From NCBI GenBank assembly GCA_016987375.1, contig PJRA01000016.1, positions 107,612-171,611 of the forward strand: a stretch of 64,000 nt of DNA, read 5' to 3'. The stretch's first letter is position 1, and every line of letters starts with the position of its first letter. The stretch is from Brachionus koreanus. Lineage: Eukaryota; Rotifera; Eurotatoria; Ploima; Brachionidae. The position numbers and the translations under genes are program-made. Positions 52,925 to 63,920 of this stretch are shown one piece after another. Below the pieces are notes generated by a model, which ran no database searches, had not been told where the DNA came from, and saw only the letters and a program-made list of their open reading frames with translations.

Positions 52925-53878
52925 TTAGTCTTTTTTTGGCACATACTCTAATTTAGACCAACTGATCGGGTCTGCCTTTTTCATTTTAATCTCCACTTTA
53001 CTTTGATAAAAATTAACTAAACTCTCATCTAAATTAATTACACCAAATAGATCAAAATTTTTTATAAACGATTTTGATCCGCACTCAAAAACAATATCTA
53101 TTTCAAGTTTGATTCGATTTGCTCTAATAGATGTTTTATATGGTAAAGGATTTTTGGAATAGACAGTTAGAATAGCAAAGCCGCCAGTTTGATGAAAGTC
53201 GTGACGACATTCAACTTTTTCTCCATCAGACTTTGTTTCTTTAATCCACAAATGAGAGCCCTCAGTACAGCCAATTTGATTTAAAAAGTTATCAAAATCG
53301 CTGGTCTTTCTTTGACAACAAGACCAAAATTTCATTCCCTCATGAAAAACAGCTGCCCCGGGATGATGCACACATTTTTCTAAATTACTGCTCTCGTCCC
53401 TGTATCTAGCTTGACAAGATGCATTTTTACATGGAGTATCTACAGGTATATGATTGGTGCTCAAGTCATTAGATGATTCATTTTGATTAGTTTCGGTCAT
53501 TTTTTCTAGCATTGCTTTGAGACTTGGCGCTATTGTTCGCTTTAAGTCGATGAGTGGCTCGTCTTGACTAGGTCGAGGTGTCAATTCTGGCGCTTTTCTA
53601 CTCTCATACACAAAAACTTCTTGTTCTTTTATTTCAGGTATGTTATTTTTTGGTTTTTCTGGTTCGACTGGTTTGACATTCGAATGAAACGATCGGGTAC
53701 ATCCTGGTATACTTAGAAATTGGGTAAAATCAGTTGATTTTTTGTTGCAACAAGACCAGCCTTTTAAGGCATCGTGAAACACTGGAGTGCCTGGATGATA
53801 TTGACACGCATCTTGATTATTTTCGTTTAGATCGAACTGTTTGCCACAGCCTTTGTTATAGCATGTTACTAAAGTCAT
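52925..53878 (-). CDS. CHORDC1: CHORD-domain HSP90 co-chaperone
   Basis: A 317-codon single-exon ORF. CHORD 1 lies at about residues 5-63 (C-Y-N-K-G-C-G, C-Q-Y-H-P-G, W-S-C-C-N-K-K-S, G-C, and a final H). CHORD 2 lies at about 149-209 (C-K-N-A-S-C, C-V-H-H-P-G, W-S-C-C-Q-R-K-T-S-D-F, G-C). Then comes a CS domain (from C-R-H-D-F-H-Q-T-G to W-S-K-L-E-Y). This CHORD-CHORD-CS order is that of CHORDC1/morgana, an HSP90 co-chaperone that restrains ROCK and centrosome duplication. Length is near the human 332. It follows MBTPS2 on the same strand; the 145 bp gap leaves room for only short UTRs. Confidence 0.97.
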   Translation of the reverse strand: MTLVTCYNKGCGKQFDLNENNQDACQYHPGTPVFHDALKGWSCCNKKSTDFTQFLSIPGCTRSFHSNVKPVEPEKPKNNIPEIKEQEVFVYESRKAPELTPRPSQDEPLIDLKRTIAPSLKAMLEKMTETNQNESSNDLSTNHIPVDTPCKNASCQARYRDESSNLEKCVHHPGAAVFHEGMKFWSCCQRKTSDFDNFLNQIGCTEGSHLWIKETKSDGEKVECRHDFHQTGGFAILTVYSKNPLPYKTSIRANRIKLEIDIVFECGSKSFIKNFDLFGVINLDESLVNFYQSKVEIKMKKADPISWSKLEYVPKKD

Positions 53879-54528
53879 TTTTTTTATTAAATTTTTTCCT
53901 TATTTTTGTTTAGTTTTTAGTTGTTTTTTAATTGTTAATAGGGGTTAAACAGAATTTTAAATTATTTTTTTTTTTAAAAATAAAAAGAATTTGCTAGAAA
54001 TTTCTTTAATAAGGTTTTTTCAAATAATAAATGTATTTATAACTGCAGAACATAGTTTACTTTTTTTTCATTTTACGAATTTCTGTGAATTTCACTTTGG
54101 CTTGTAACTTTAATAATAAATTTATATACTATTTCTTGAACAACATTCGTATTATAAGCTAAAAAATTTAAAGGCGAGTTAAAAATTTTAGCGTTTTTTT
54201 GTAATTTTTATAATCTATCAATATATCTATCATCGTGGCAGTATTTTCCAATCTTTGCAAATTTTGACCTTTTTCACAAGCTATTTTATAAGATTTAAGC
54301 AAAATTACTAATCAACTATTGCTCAGTGAATGGACCTCAAGGACCAGTTTGAATTTTAGAAAATTTAGGATTAAAAAATGAATTGTTTTTTTTAAAAAAA
54401 TATTTTTTAATTACAATTTATCTTATAAACAAAATAATTTTTTTAAAATGTTATTTCTATTTTAAAACAAATTTTGCCATACATTTTGCATTTCATTTTT
54501 TGAATTTATTTAAATAAAAATTCGACTT
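53879..54528. other. AT-rich upstream region of CHORDC1
   Basis: No gene or recognised repeat. Likely the CHORDC1 promoter and then spacer up to the MITE target site. Confidence 0.4.
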
Positions 54529-54537
54529 TCAGAACAA

Positions 54538-54879
54538 GGCAATGTGAAATTTCATACAAAATTTTCAATACAAAAATTAAAAAATTCTACAACTTTTGTT
54601 ATAAAGGCCAGAATTTGTTCTGCTGTTGAAACAAAGTGAAACAACTGTTGTTTCACCAACTGGGGAAGTCTGCAAAATCTCTGCAAATTGATTGCGATTT
54701 ATTTTCAATATTATTATATTGAGTGAAATTTTGCAGAGATTTAGCAGACTTTCCCAGTAGGTGAAACAACATTTGTTTCACTTTGTTTCAACAGCAGAAC
54801 AATTTCTGGCCTTTATAACAAAAGTTATAGAATTTTTTAATTTTTGTATTGAAAATTTTGTATGAAATTTCACATTGCC
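54538..54879. mobile_element. Palindromic MITE, 342 bp, with 9 bp target-site duplication
   Basis: Near-complete foldback: the first about 150 bp (GGCAATGTGAAATTTCATAC...) are the inverse complement of the last about 150 bp, around a short AT loop near 54694-54720. It is flanked by TCAGAACAA on both sides (54529-54537 and 54880-54888). A 9 bp duplication and long inverted repeats starting with G are typical of Mutator-like elements. Arms differ at only a few positions, so insertion is recent. A truncated relative is in SMARCAD1 intron 4. Confidence 0.9.
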
Positions 54880-54961
54880 TCAGAACAATAGATTGGAATA
54901 TAATACATAAATTGTTATAAATAAATATTTTTGTGACCAAAGATATGTATAGTGGGGTTAA

Positions 54962-55518
54962 ATGAGTAATCCTATTCTATACCTTATATTGTATACTATA
55001 ATGAGATATTTCCAAAAAAAAGGTTTAGACTCTCATACAGCGGTCAGAAAACCGCTTCTTAACATAAAAAATAGACAAAAAGATATAAGTGGCGTATCTG
55101 GGGATGCACTTCCTACAAGAGACTGGTATATGCAACATTTATACAGGACGAATTAATCAATTTGTCTACATTAACACCTTGGAAAACAATCTTTTACGAA
55201 CTAGGGCTTCATCATATACCGCTCACTCAGTGTGCGACTGGTTCAAACAACAACAGAACATTGAGGTTTTACCATGGTGTGCCCGTTCACCAGATCTCAA
55301 CCCAATCAAGAACTTATGGTCATAAATGGATGCCAAAATGGTAAATACTAAAGTAATAACTTCTATTGAATAATTAAAAGAGGTTTAACACAAAGAGTGG
55401 TTATTCAAATTCCGACTGAGTACGTACAAAAATTGATTGAATCAATGCCAAAAAGAGGCCAAAGGCTGACATTTCAAATATTAAATTTTAAAAATTTCTA
55501 AACTTTTGCAACATACTG
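54962..55518 (+). mobile_element. Dead Tc1-type transposon, C-terminal half
   Basis: Frame-shifted transposase pieces: F-Q-K-K-G-L-D-S-H-T-A-V-R-K-P-L-L, and Q-Q-N-I-E-V-L-P-W-C-A-R-S-P-D-L-N-P-I-K, the conserved block holding the last catalytic acidic region. An end with TACAGTATGTTGCAAAAGTT on the minus strand abuts TA at 55519-55520, a probable right terminal repeat. The 5' part is lost. Confidence 0.85.
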
Positions 55519-55804
55519 TATTTTTGATACATATGATGCAAAAAATTAGACAACTGATCATATTAAAAATCCAATTAAAAATTGTGTATCTCTGTACCAG
55601 ATGTTTGTTGTCCAAATTGTCTTATGTTCCAAATTTCACAAAACTGATTTTCTAATAAAAATTCTTTATTTTTATTTTGGATTTATTTAAAAAAAATCAA
55701 ATTTTTTAAAAATTTATTGATATATTAGTGTTTTTAAATTCAATTTATTAACGCAAATCTTTTAAAACAGTCTGAAAAAATAATTTTCAAATTGAAGAAA
55801 AAAA

Positions 55805-56216
55805 TTATTTGACACTTGTTTTTGCCGTTTTTTCACTAATTTCATTAACCCACTGCATCAAATAATAGCAAGGTAGCGAAGCATTTTTTACTCTCTCAAA
55901 ATTCCAATCATCGGAAGATGTAAGCTCTTCTAGTTTTTTAAGTGTTTCAGAATCAATGTTTTGATAGTCGTAATTTATTAAGTTGCTCAAAAATTGTGGA
56001 TCAGCTTAAAAAAAAATCCTAAATTAATCATGATTAGTTTTTCTAATTTTAATTACAAATTAAGCTTTTGATTGTATTCCAATCAGTTTTTTGACGAAGT
56101 AAAATTGCTACAGCTGACAACACAAAATGAACAAACTTTGGAGGAGTTTTAAAAGATCTGATTTCAGTAATATGCTTTTTTTCCAATAACAACAGACAGC
56201 TTTTTTCAGTACTCAT
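55805..56216 (-). CDS. Free-standing dynein heavy-chain stalk-like mini-protein
   Basis: Two exons on the minus strand, 56216-56057 and 56004-55805, encode 119 codons without a break. The sequence resembles the axonemal/cytoplasmic dynein heavy-chain stalk and microtubule-binding region only: E-I-R-S-F-K-T-P-P-K-F-V-H-F-V-L-S-A-V-A, then D-P-Q-F-L-S-N-L-I-N-Y-D-Y-Q-N-I, and a C-terminal S-L-P-C-Y-Y-L-M-Q-W-V. No AAA+ modules or other dynein parts occur nearby, and the ORF has its own ATG, intron and stop. It may be a domesticated fragment, a truncated duplicate still open by chance, or the remnant of a retro-copy. The intron argues against a simple processed copy. Confidence 0.7.
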
Positions 56217-56369
56217 TTTTAAAATAAGATTTCAACTCTAAAACAATTAAAACATAAAAGCAGCGTTTTATATACCAAGTGTAAAAAGTTTCTTAATCAT
56301 TTGCTATGTAATATAACTAAAAGAAAAATAAAATTTCTAAATTCTATTATTAAAAGTAATTTATTTTAG

Positions 56370-56430
56370 ACGTGATTTCAATTATAGGCTTTTTTTCCAA
56401 TAACAACAAGCAGATTTTTTCTTTACTCAT
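56370..56430 (-). pseudogene. Truncated tandem copy of the dynein-stalk gene first codons
   Basis: Minus strand reads M-S-K-E-K-I-C-L-L-L-L-E-K-K-P-I-I-E-I, against M-S-T-E-K-S-C-L-L-L-L-E-K-K-H-I-T-E-I in the gene at 56216. Upstream flanking sequence is also partly shared. The copy breaks off after about 20 codons. Confidence 0.75.
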
Positions 56431-57986
56431 TTTAAATTTTAAGTTCAATTTCAAGTTTTGAACAATTAAAACAAAACAAAACAGTATTTTTAAAAGCCAA
56501 GCTTAATCATTTGTTCTTTAGTATAAAAATTAAGTTTAATAAAAGTATTTTTTCTAGCTATGATTAATACCAAATTGAAACAAATTAGAAAATTTTTTAT
56601 TCAAAATTTATATTTTCATGTTAGAAGCCTGAAATTTTCTTGAGTATAAATTAAACTATTGTCAAAATATAAAAATTTCGCTTAAATTAAATATTTTTCA
56701 TCGTAGATTTATTTTTGTTACAAATAAATAATAATTAAAACAAAAATTTTTTTGACCAACATTTTGCAAAAAATACATATACCAAATAGTTTATTAAATT
56801 TTGCCCTAAAAAGAAAATTTATGCAAGTTATTCGATTAAATGGGATACTTGAAGTAGAATCAGTTGGTCAGATTTATTCAATGCACAAATTTTTTTCTTA
56901 GATCAAATGGTGATAATTGAAAAGTATTCTTTTATACCTGAAAGATTTAATTTTCTTTCAACAGTAAGAGCACATTGTTTTGTACTCAACCAAACCGTAT
57001 AGAAAAAAGCTTATTTATTAATTGTTTTTAAAATTTAAAGTTATTTAATCTAAATTATAATTGCGGAGAATTCAATTTTTATCTTTCTTATTATCTTAAA
57101 TTTTTAATTCTTAAATCAATTAATTGAATTTTATACTATATTTTACTAACATTGCTTTTTGGCGTTTATTGAATCAAATAAAAAAATTTAAAAAAATATT
57201 AATTGTTTATGAAGCCAAAATAGTAAAATTATTGATTGAATTTATTCATCAGAATATAAATCTTGGTTAAGTAAACTCGGTAAAATTTATAATTAACAAA
57301 ATCTCTTATCTTATGGAAGCAAATGAAAATTTTTGAAGCAAGAGTATTTTAAACTTAAAATTTATTAAATTTTTTATTGAAGATCAATTTTAGTTTAAGG
57401 TGAAAACATTTAGTCACAAAATTCAAGAAAGATTTTTCAAATTTGAATTGAATTGATAAGAAAAATTTGTTAATATTTTTTTTGAATTAATTTAATTTAG
57501 TTTATTCAATATTTGTGTATAATTTTAAATTCTTTTGTAATAATTTAATTAAATTTTTTTTAATATTTGACTAGTTTTTTCGTTAGCAGCCAATTTGAAT
57601 TAAAAGAAGTAGCTAAACGAATTAAAGCAAAATAAATTATTTAGTAGATGATTTAATGTGTTCATCACAGCTAAATAAATTAAAAAGTAGATAAAAGAAG
57701 TGAATTTTTTTTTAATATTTTTTGTCTATTTTGTATAGTTTTTTTCTACTAATTAATTGTTTTAGCTATTTTTTCATTATTTTGTCTACTGAAAAATTAA
57801 AATTAGCTAAAAAAATTTTATTTAGGTCAAAATAAAATTTTTTTGATGAATCTTTTCTACTTAATTAATCTATATAATGGTGTTTTAAAAATACAAATAT
57901 TTTAGTGATAAATTTTATTTGTTCAATGAAAGAATTTTGATGCTATTTATTCAATTTTAGACCCTTTTTAAAGAAAAAAATAAAAA
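56431..57986. other. Intergenic spacer, AT-rich
   Basis: Nothing supported apart from sequence partly duplicated with the dynein-stalk gene upstream flank in the first about 90 bp. Confidence 0.4.
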
Positions 57987-58057
57987 TGCACTGGCCGGGA
58001 ATCGAACCCGGGCCGCCCGCGTGGCAGGCGAGCATTCTACCACTGAACCACCAGTGC
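57987..58057 (-). tRNA. tRNA-Gly (GCC)
   Basis: Full 71 nt copy on the minus strand, identical to the other intact copies. Confidence 0.97.
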
Positions 58058-58285
58058 TTACTTAGACTAAATTAAATTCAAATTCAAATTCAATAATAAA
58101 GCAGAAAACCATCTTATATTTGCAAGAATTTTTTTTTGTAAATTTTAAAATAAACTCAACTAAACTGAACCCTAAAATCATATATGCCTTTTTTTTTAAT
58201 TTTCAATAGCTAACCTAGTTTAAATAGCTTGAAATAATTTATTACTAAAATAATAAAATTATAGCAAATGAATTTGCATTTTTAA

Positions 58286-59907
58286 ATGCGTCCAGTTTGC
58301 GTAATTTGTACCGAAATATTTGTGGTCAACTCGCACATATCAGCATGTGCATGCGGCCACATATTTCACGAAGAGTGTCTCTTTCGCTGGTTCAGCACAA
58401 GTCAAAAGTCGTGTCCCCAATGCAGAGCAAAACTCAAAGAAGCCGAGGTAATCAAGCGACTGTTCTTGACCGAGTCTGATTCTCTTGGCTCGTCCCAATC
58501 GCTGACCAGCCTCGATGAAAGCCAAGAAAACATCAAGCTAAAATACGAGCAGCTTCTCAATAAATACGAAGAGATCAAGTCCGATTTAAAGATGAAGAAC
58601 GAATCGTTGAACCAAAAAAGCAAAATAATCGACCAGGTAGAATGTTTTTTTTTCGTAATAAAATTTTTTACTTGATTTTTTTCCAAAGAAAGATCTTAGA
58701 ATAAAAGAATTAGATGAATTTAAATCAAGTCACAAGAAAAAACTCAACGAAAATGTCATACTAATTGATTATTTAAAAAAAGAACTTGAGTAATTAAAAT
58801 TTGCTGTAACAGACAGAAAAAAAAATTTTATCTATTTATTTTTTAGAGGTCATGCGAAAACAAAAGAGCTGTACGAGTCGAGGGAGAACAAAATTTTCGA
58901 ACTTGAATCAAAACTTAGAGAATACAAAGCAATCGATTTAATCTATAAAGGTGGATTTTTTTTTTAAAAACAAAAATAAATTTTAATTTTATTTAAATTG
59001 AATTTGATGAAATTAATTTGATTTAATTTAATTTTTTTTTAAAGAACATGAACAAGAATTTACTTCAGAAATGAGAAAATTTGTCACTTCAACATCAAAT
59101 GTGTCACATTTACAGACAATTATAAGACAATTGGTGAGCACTAATGTTTTGCTGAAAGAGCATTTGGGTAAACAAAGCGAGGAGAAGAAAATTTTGAGGA
59201 AAAAACTCGCTCAAATGGAAAAAATTCAGTCAGACAAGGACAAATTTTTGGCCAAAAAAGAAATCGAAATGGACGAATTGAATAGGAAACTAGCTTTGCT
59301 TGAATCGAAAAGAGAAACAAACGAAGAAGACGTCATATCTGCAAGTCAGCCTGTACAGTCTTCTTCGACACCTGTACTGTCAAGACCATTGTGCACAGAT
59401 GACAGCGACATACAGTATTTGGACGAGATAGGCCGCTTTGAAAACAGTTACTTGAGAAAAAAAGACCTAAACTCGCCGATTACACCAATGGTTAATTTGG
59501 CTCAGAAGAGAAAAAATCCGTTTTTAAAAATGTCTGATGACGAAGAGAGCGATGAAATTACAGAAATACCTCCATATCAGCCTGAAACCAAAAGACCAAC
59601 ATTAAGTCAAGTCATTACAAGCAGAGTGAATAGTTCAAGCACAGATGATATATTGCTAGTCAAGCCAGTAGAAAAAGTGACCAAGCCGAATCGATTGTTA
59701 AAAACAGCATCGTTTTCTTCTGGACAAAAATTGAGTCGAAATGCCAACGATTCATTTGAAATAAAACCTTTGACTAAGAACAGTTCTTCATATATTTATG
59801 ACGGTCTTGGTGGAAGACAAAAACTAATCAAATCAGACAATTTAAAGTCTTTTTTTGTTACCTCAAATTCAAAAAATCAAAAATTGTCCAAATTTAAAGT
59901 CACTTGA
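58286..59907 (+). CDS. TRAIP: TRAIP/NOPO-type RING E3 ubiquitin ligase
   Basis: Four exons: 58286-58636, 58689-58789, 58847-58950 and 59045-59907, giving 472 codons (human TRAIP is 469). The N-terminal RING reads C-V-I-C, C-A-C-G-H-I-F-H-E-E-C, C-P-Q-C-R. A long coiled coil follows through exons 1-4 (residues about 75-285), then a disordered, basic C-terminus. TRAIP acts at stalled replisomes and DNA-protein crosslinks, ubiquitinating CMG helicase in trans. The C-terminal K-S-F-F region may be a degenerate PCNA-interacting motif like that of vertebrate TRAIP, but this is uncertain. Confidence 0.93.
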
Positions 59908-61607
59908 GCTTTTTTGATCAATAATTTTTTTCTTTTTTCCTTTCAAAAAAAAAATATAATAAAAAAGAAGGCATTAAGTTAAATGTGTCTAAATTTTAAT
60001 TGTGTAAATAAAATTTCTTCAAATAAATTTTATTTTTAATTTAAATATTTCTAATAGATTGGGAAATAGGTAGTTTTTTTTTTTTTTGTTTAAATAAAAG
60101 TTTTAGTTAACAAAATTTTTCTTTATATTTTAAAAATTGAAAAAAAATTTAATTAAATAGATCTAAAATTTGTTTGAAAAAATTAGAAAAATATTTAGTT
60201 AAAGCAAATAGGATTTTTTATTAAATAGCGTGCGCTATTAAATTTTGAATTCTAAAATTAATTCAAAAACAATAAATACTTATCTGTTAATTATTTGAAT
60301 TAAAAAATTTGAATGGTTTTTTTTTTACTTAATACAATTTCTATTTTTATTTTTTAATTTTGGTTTTTTAATTTAATAATTTAATTTAATTTGACAACAA
60401 AAAAATTAAATTCAAAGTAACTCAAAGACGTAGTACTTTAAACCACGGTGTGTGTTGTCAAATTGAAACTAAACCAAAATTTAAATGAATATTTTAACTT
60501 TTTCTAATAAAAAGCATATTTTTGATATTATCAGTTAACTCAAAATGAAACAAACTAGTCATTTATTTTGTGATCTGAAATTTTATAAACATAGTAAAAT
60601 CCTTGCTGTTACTAGAGTTAGATTTGAATTTTGTAAGGGTTCAAAGTGATTTTTAGAAAAAAAAAATTGAGATAATATTTTGGGCAAATGCTTTTTTATT
60701 AGCTAATTTTATACCATGATTAGATAGTTTTAAAAAAAAATTTTTATATGATATTGTGAAATTCTAAAATTTAGAGTTTTGTTTTTTATTTGAATAAATT
60801 TTTATGCATTTTCTTAAACATCAAATGAATTAACTTTAATTTTTTGAAATATTGTCAACAAAATGCTAAAACAAATAGCTAAATTGTGATTACTAAAATA
60901 CGTTTTTCAAACTAGAAATATTTAATTTTTTTCTTCACCTATAAAATAAATAAGAAATAGTAAAAATTATTCAAAAATTAAAAATTTAAATTATTTTGAG
61001 CTAGTAATTTAAAGAACTATATTATTAATTAAAACATCACAAACACGATCCAAAACAGTCTTTACTGTTGGTATTTACTCTAAAATGTTATCATTTCTTG
61101 ATAAATAAATATCGCTGATTAGCATAATTTGTTTTATTAGTTTTAATTCTAGAAACAAATTAAAATAATTTGTGTTAAGTTTGTTTTATTTAAAGAAAAA
61201 ATAAAACTAAAAGTCTGAAAACACTTTTCGCATGAATAATTGAGACAAATACTATGGCTTTTGAGCGTTAATTTCTTAGAAGAAAAAAAATAGTAATGAA
61301 TAAACAGGTAATAAATTATATAATTTAAACACGCATATAAAGACTAGAGTCGAAATATGCACGATAATTTATTTATTCATTTTGGTTTACAACACAAAAT
61401 TAAGTTCATATTAGCCTAGAAACAATGAATAAATTATTATTATTATTATTATTCTTTATTTTCACCACTTAAATTTCCAACATCAATATAAAATAAAATT
61501 AAAATTAAATTTAACCAACAAAAAATAGAAAAAAAAAATAAGAATTTCAAAGATAAAAAATATACACATAGCCCAAAGAATGAAGTGAACACACTTTCAA
61601 ATGAGCG
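59908..61607. other. Intergenic spacer with one R75 repeat and a TTA microsatellite
   Basis: AT-rich sequence between TRAIP and SMG9. An R75 copy lies at 60419-60475 and a short ATT/TTA microsatellite at about 61434-61452, 150 bp upstream of the SMG9 start. No gene is supported. Confidence 0.5.
60419..60475 (-). repeat. R75 dispersed hairpin repeat, copy 4 (diverged)
   Basis: Minus-strand match of GACAACACACACCGTGG and AAGTACTACGTC to the R75 consensus. The pairing core is weakened here (GAC/GTC only), unlike in copies 1-3. Confidence 0.6.
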
Positions 61608-63029
61608 ATGTTGAACGTATCCACGAAGAGCAATCAATTAGAGCGAGAGCCCAAGCGCAACCGTTCATACAAGTCTAAGAACGATGATCTGCTGCTGCTC
61701 AAGCGTCCTACCATACTGTCAAAGACCCGGACCGACATGGATCGGCCGGTGTCGAAAACCCCACCACACGCCAACAAAGACGAAAATCTAAAACCAGTCA
61801 CCAAGTCCGAGTCCTACACAGGCTTTAATAAAGCTCTAAGCAGACTCGAGTCCGACTTTCCCAAACTTGTTCTCAAGCCGGCAAATCAACAACAGGCTCC
61901 CAAACCAATGATCATACAACAGCCGGTTGCGGCTCCCAGAGACCCTGTGTCGCTGTTCAATACATCCATCAAGAGCCGACTAGCCATTGCCTCAATGAAA
62001 AATTCATGCAAATTGTTGGATGAAAATTTACAGTTTGTGGACACTTTGGATCACTATTTGTCAGATTCAAATGAAAATTACACCGTGATCGGTGTATTGG
62101 GAAAGACTGGTGTCGGCAAATCAACTATCATGTCTTTGCTTGCAGGCACTGATTTTGACACTTTTAAACGATCTGCTTGTGAAACAGAAACAGCTAAGCA
62201 CAAAACAAACGGCATTGATTGTTATGTGACTAATGAGCGTACTATTCTGCTCGATGTACAACCGCTCCTAAGCGCTTCTGTTCTTGACAAAAACATCAGT
62301 CTTAGCGAACAGAGCAAAAAGGTTCTTGATCTAAAGTATCACGAGAACAATGTGCACATGCAGTCAATTGAATTAGCTTGTTTTTGTTTGTCAGTTTGCA
62401 ATGTTGTCATACTAATGGAGGATTGGTTTTTCGATCCCAACCTAATTACTTTAATACACACTGCTGAGATGCTCCTACCCAATATGACTGAATACGACCA
62501 ATCCTATCAACATCAAACACACTTAATCTATTGTTTGAACAAGTGTAATAGCCTTAGTCCAATCGATTTAAAAATGATGAAGAGTGTGTACGAAAATTTC
62601 ATGAAAGATTCTAAACTTATAGTAAAAGGTTCACTGCATTCAGATATAAACAGTGTGTCGAATCCTTGCTTTTTGAAAGCAAAGCGCTTTTCAAAAAATC
62701 CCAATGATGTCAATTTTGTAGTCTTACCATCTTTGGATTCCATGACACAATGTGAGTTGTCTTTAAAATAATAATTTAAGACAAAAATTTTTTTTTACTT
62801 ACAATCATTTAATTTTGTAGCTAACATTGAGACAAATGTATTCAATGGACTGACTAGTATGAAAAGATCAATAAAAGCGCTAAGTAAAGAACTCTTTTCA
62901 ATTAAAATAAACACTGGACAGAATAGTCACGTGTTTACGGAGAAAAAATGGTTCATCTATGCCACCAAGGTGTGGGACACGATCAAAAAGTCTTCATTTA
63001 TAAGTGAATATAGTCGTTTAATGACATAA
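61608..63029 (+). CDS. SMG9: SMG9, nonsense-mediated decay factor
   Basis: Two exons, 61608-62751 and 62821-63029, give 450 codons (human 520). The N-terminal 130 residues are disordered and basic with the family segment R-P-T-I-L-S-K. The G-domain-like core has V-I-G-V-L-G-K-T-G-V-G-K-S-T-I-M-S-L-L-A, and L-L-D-V-Q-P-L-L-S. The C-terminus reads E-K-K-W-F-I-Y-A-T-K-V-W-D and S-E-Y-S-R-L, the conserved SMG9 end. SMG9 forms a heterodimer with SMG8 and restrains the SMG1 kinase that phosphorylates UPF1. The start is the first ATG of this frame; an overlapping out-of-frame ATG lies 7 bases upstream. Confidence 0.95.
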
Positions 63030-63842
63030 CGAAATGGTTTATTAAAACAGGTTGAATATCAAACAGAATGTATTGAGATCTATAGTAATAATTAATATAA
63101 ATGCATCCAAAATAAAAATAGATTTTTTAAAAAAATACATAGAGCCAATATCAGCTGGTCTCTACAATGAGAAATCTATAAGTGGATAATATAAGATTGT
63201 TGATTAAGCTTAAGCTGTCAAAATATTGCCTTAATGGCTTGTATTACTGGACCTGGGTCAAATGCTTAAGTTAATTAAAGTTTTTTTTTTGTATTTTGTT
63301 TACAATTAATTGAAACTACATTTAAACTAAAAAGTAGAAATTTTTTTTTTAGAAACGTACAAAAAAAGTGAAAATCATTTGGCCTAATATTTTTTAATTA
63401 TTTCTTCTAATATGGCTTTATAATATTACTTTAAAACATTAAAAAAAAACAAACAAAAACTCATTTTATTTTAAATATTTCAATAAAGCATTACAGATTA
63501 TTTTATTCATTTTTTTTCATTCGGCATTTGCCACTCTCAAATTAAGATTTATTATTTTTTGATAAATTAAATGAAAAAAATTAAAAATTTTGAAATATAA
63601 ATTTTTTGAATTTTTTTTTAATTTTGCAAACTTAAAAATCCAAGTTATCAATTAACTATGTCTATTTTTCTATGTCTTAAAAAGTTTTTAATAAGAAAAA
63701 GAAGAAAAATGTTTAGTCCTTTATATGTATTACTAAAGGATCATATTTTTTTTAACTAGTTGTAAATATCATTGAACGTTAAGTTTTAGCATTAAAGCAA
63801 TAATGAGAAAACATTTATTTTAATTTAGTTAAATTTTTAGTT
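63030..63842. other. Intergenic spacer, nothing recognised
   Basis: AT-rich 3' flank of SMG9. No ORF or RNA gene is supported. Confidence 0.4.
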
Positions 63843-63920
63843 TAGTTTATTAAATAAATATAAATGGCTCAATTAATGTAATACACATTCTCCGTTGTTT
63901 ACAGTACTATGTGTGTGAAT
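63843..63920 (+). repeat. R75 dispersed hairpin repeat, copy 2
   Basis: Same lead-in as copy 1 (agtttattaaataaatat). Its stem is ACACAT/ATGTGT instead of GACATA/TATGTC, so the pairing is kept although both sides changed. The last 80 bases of the window after it are not assigned. Confidence 0.75.
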
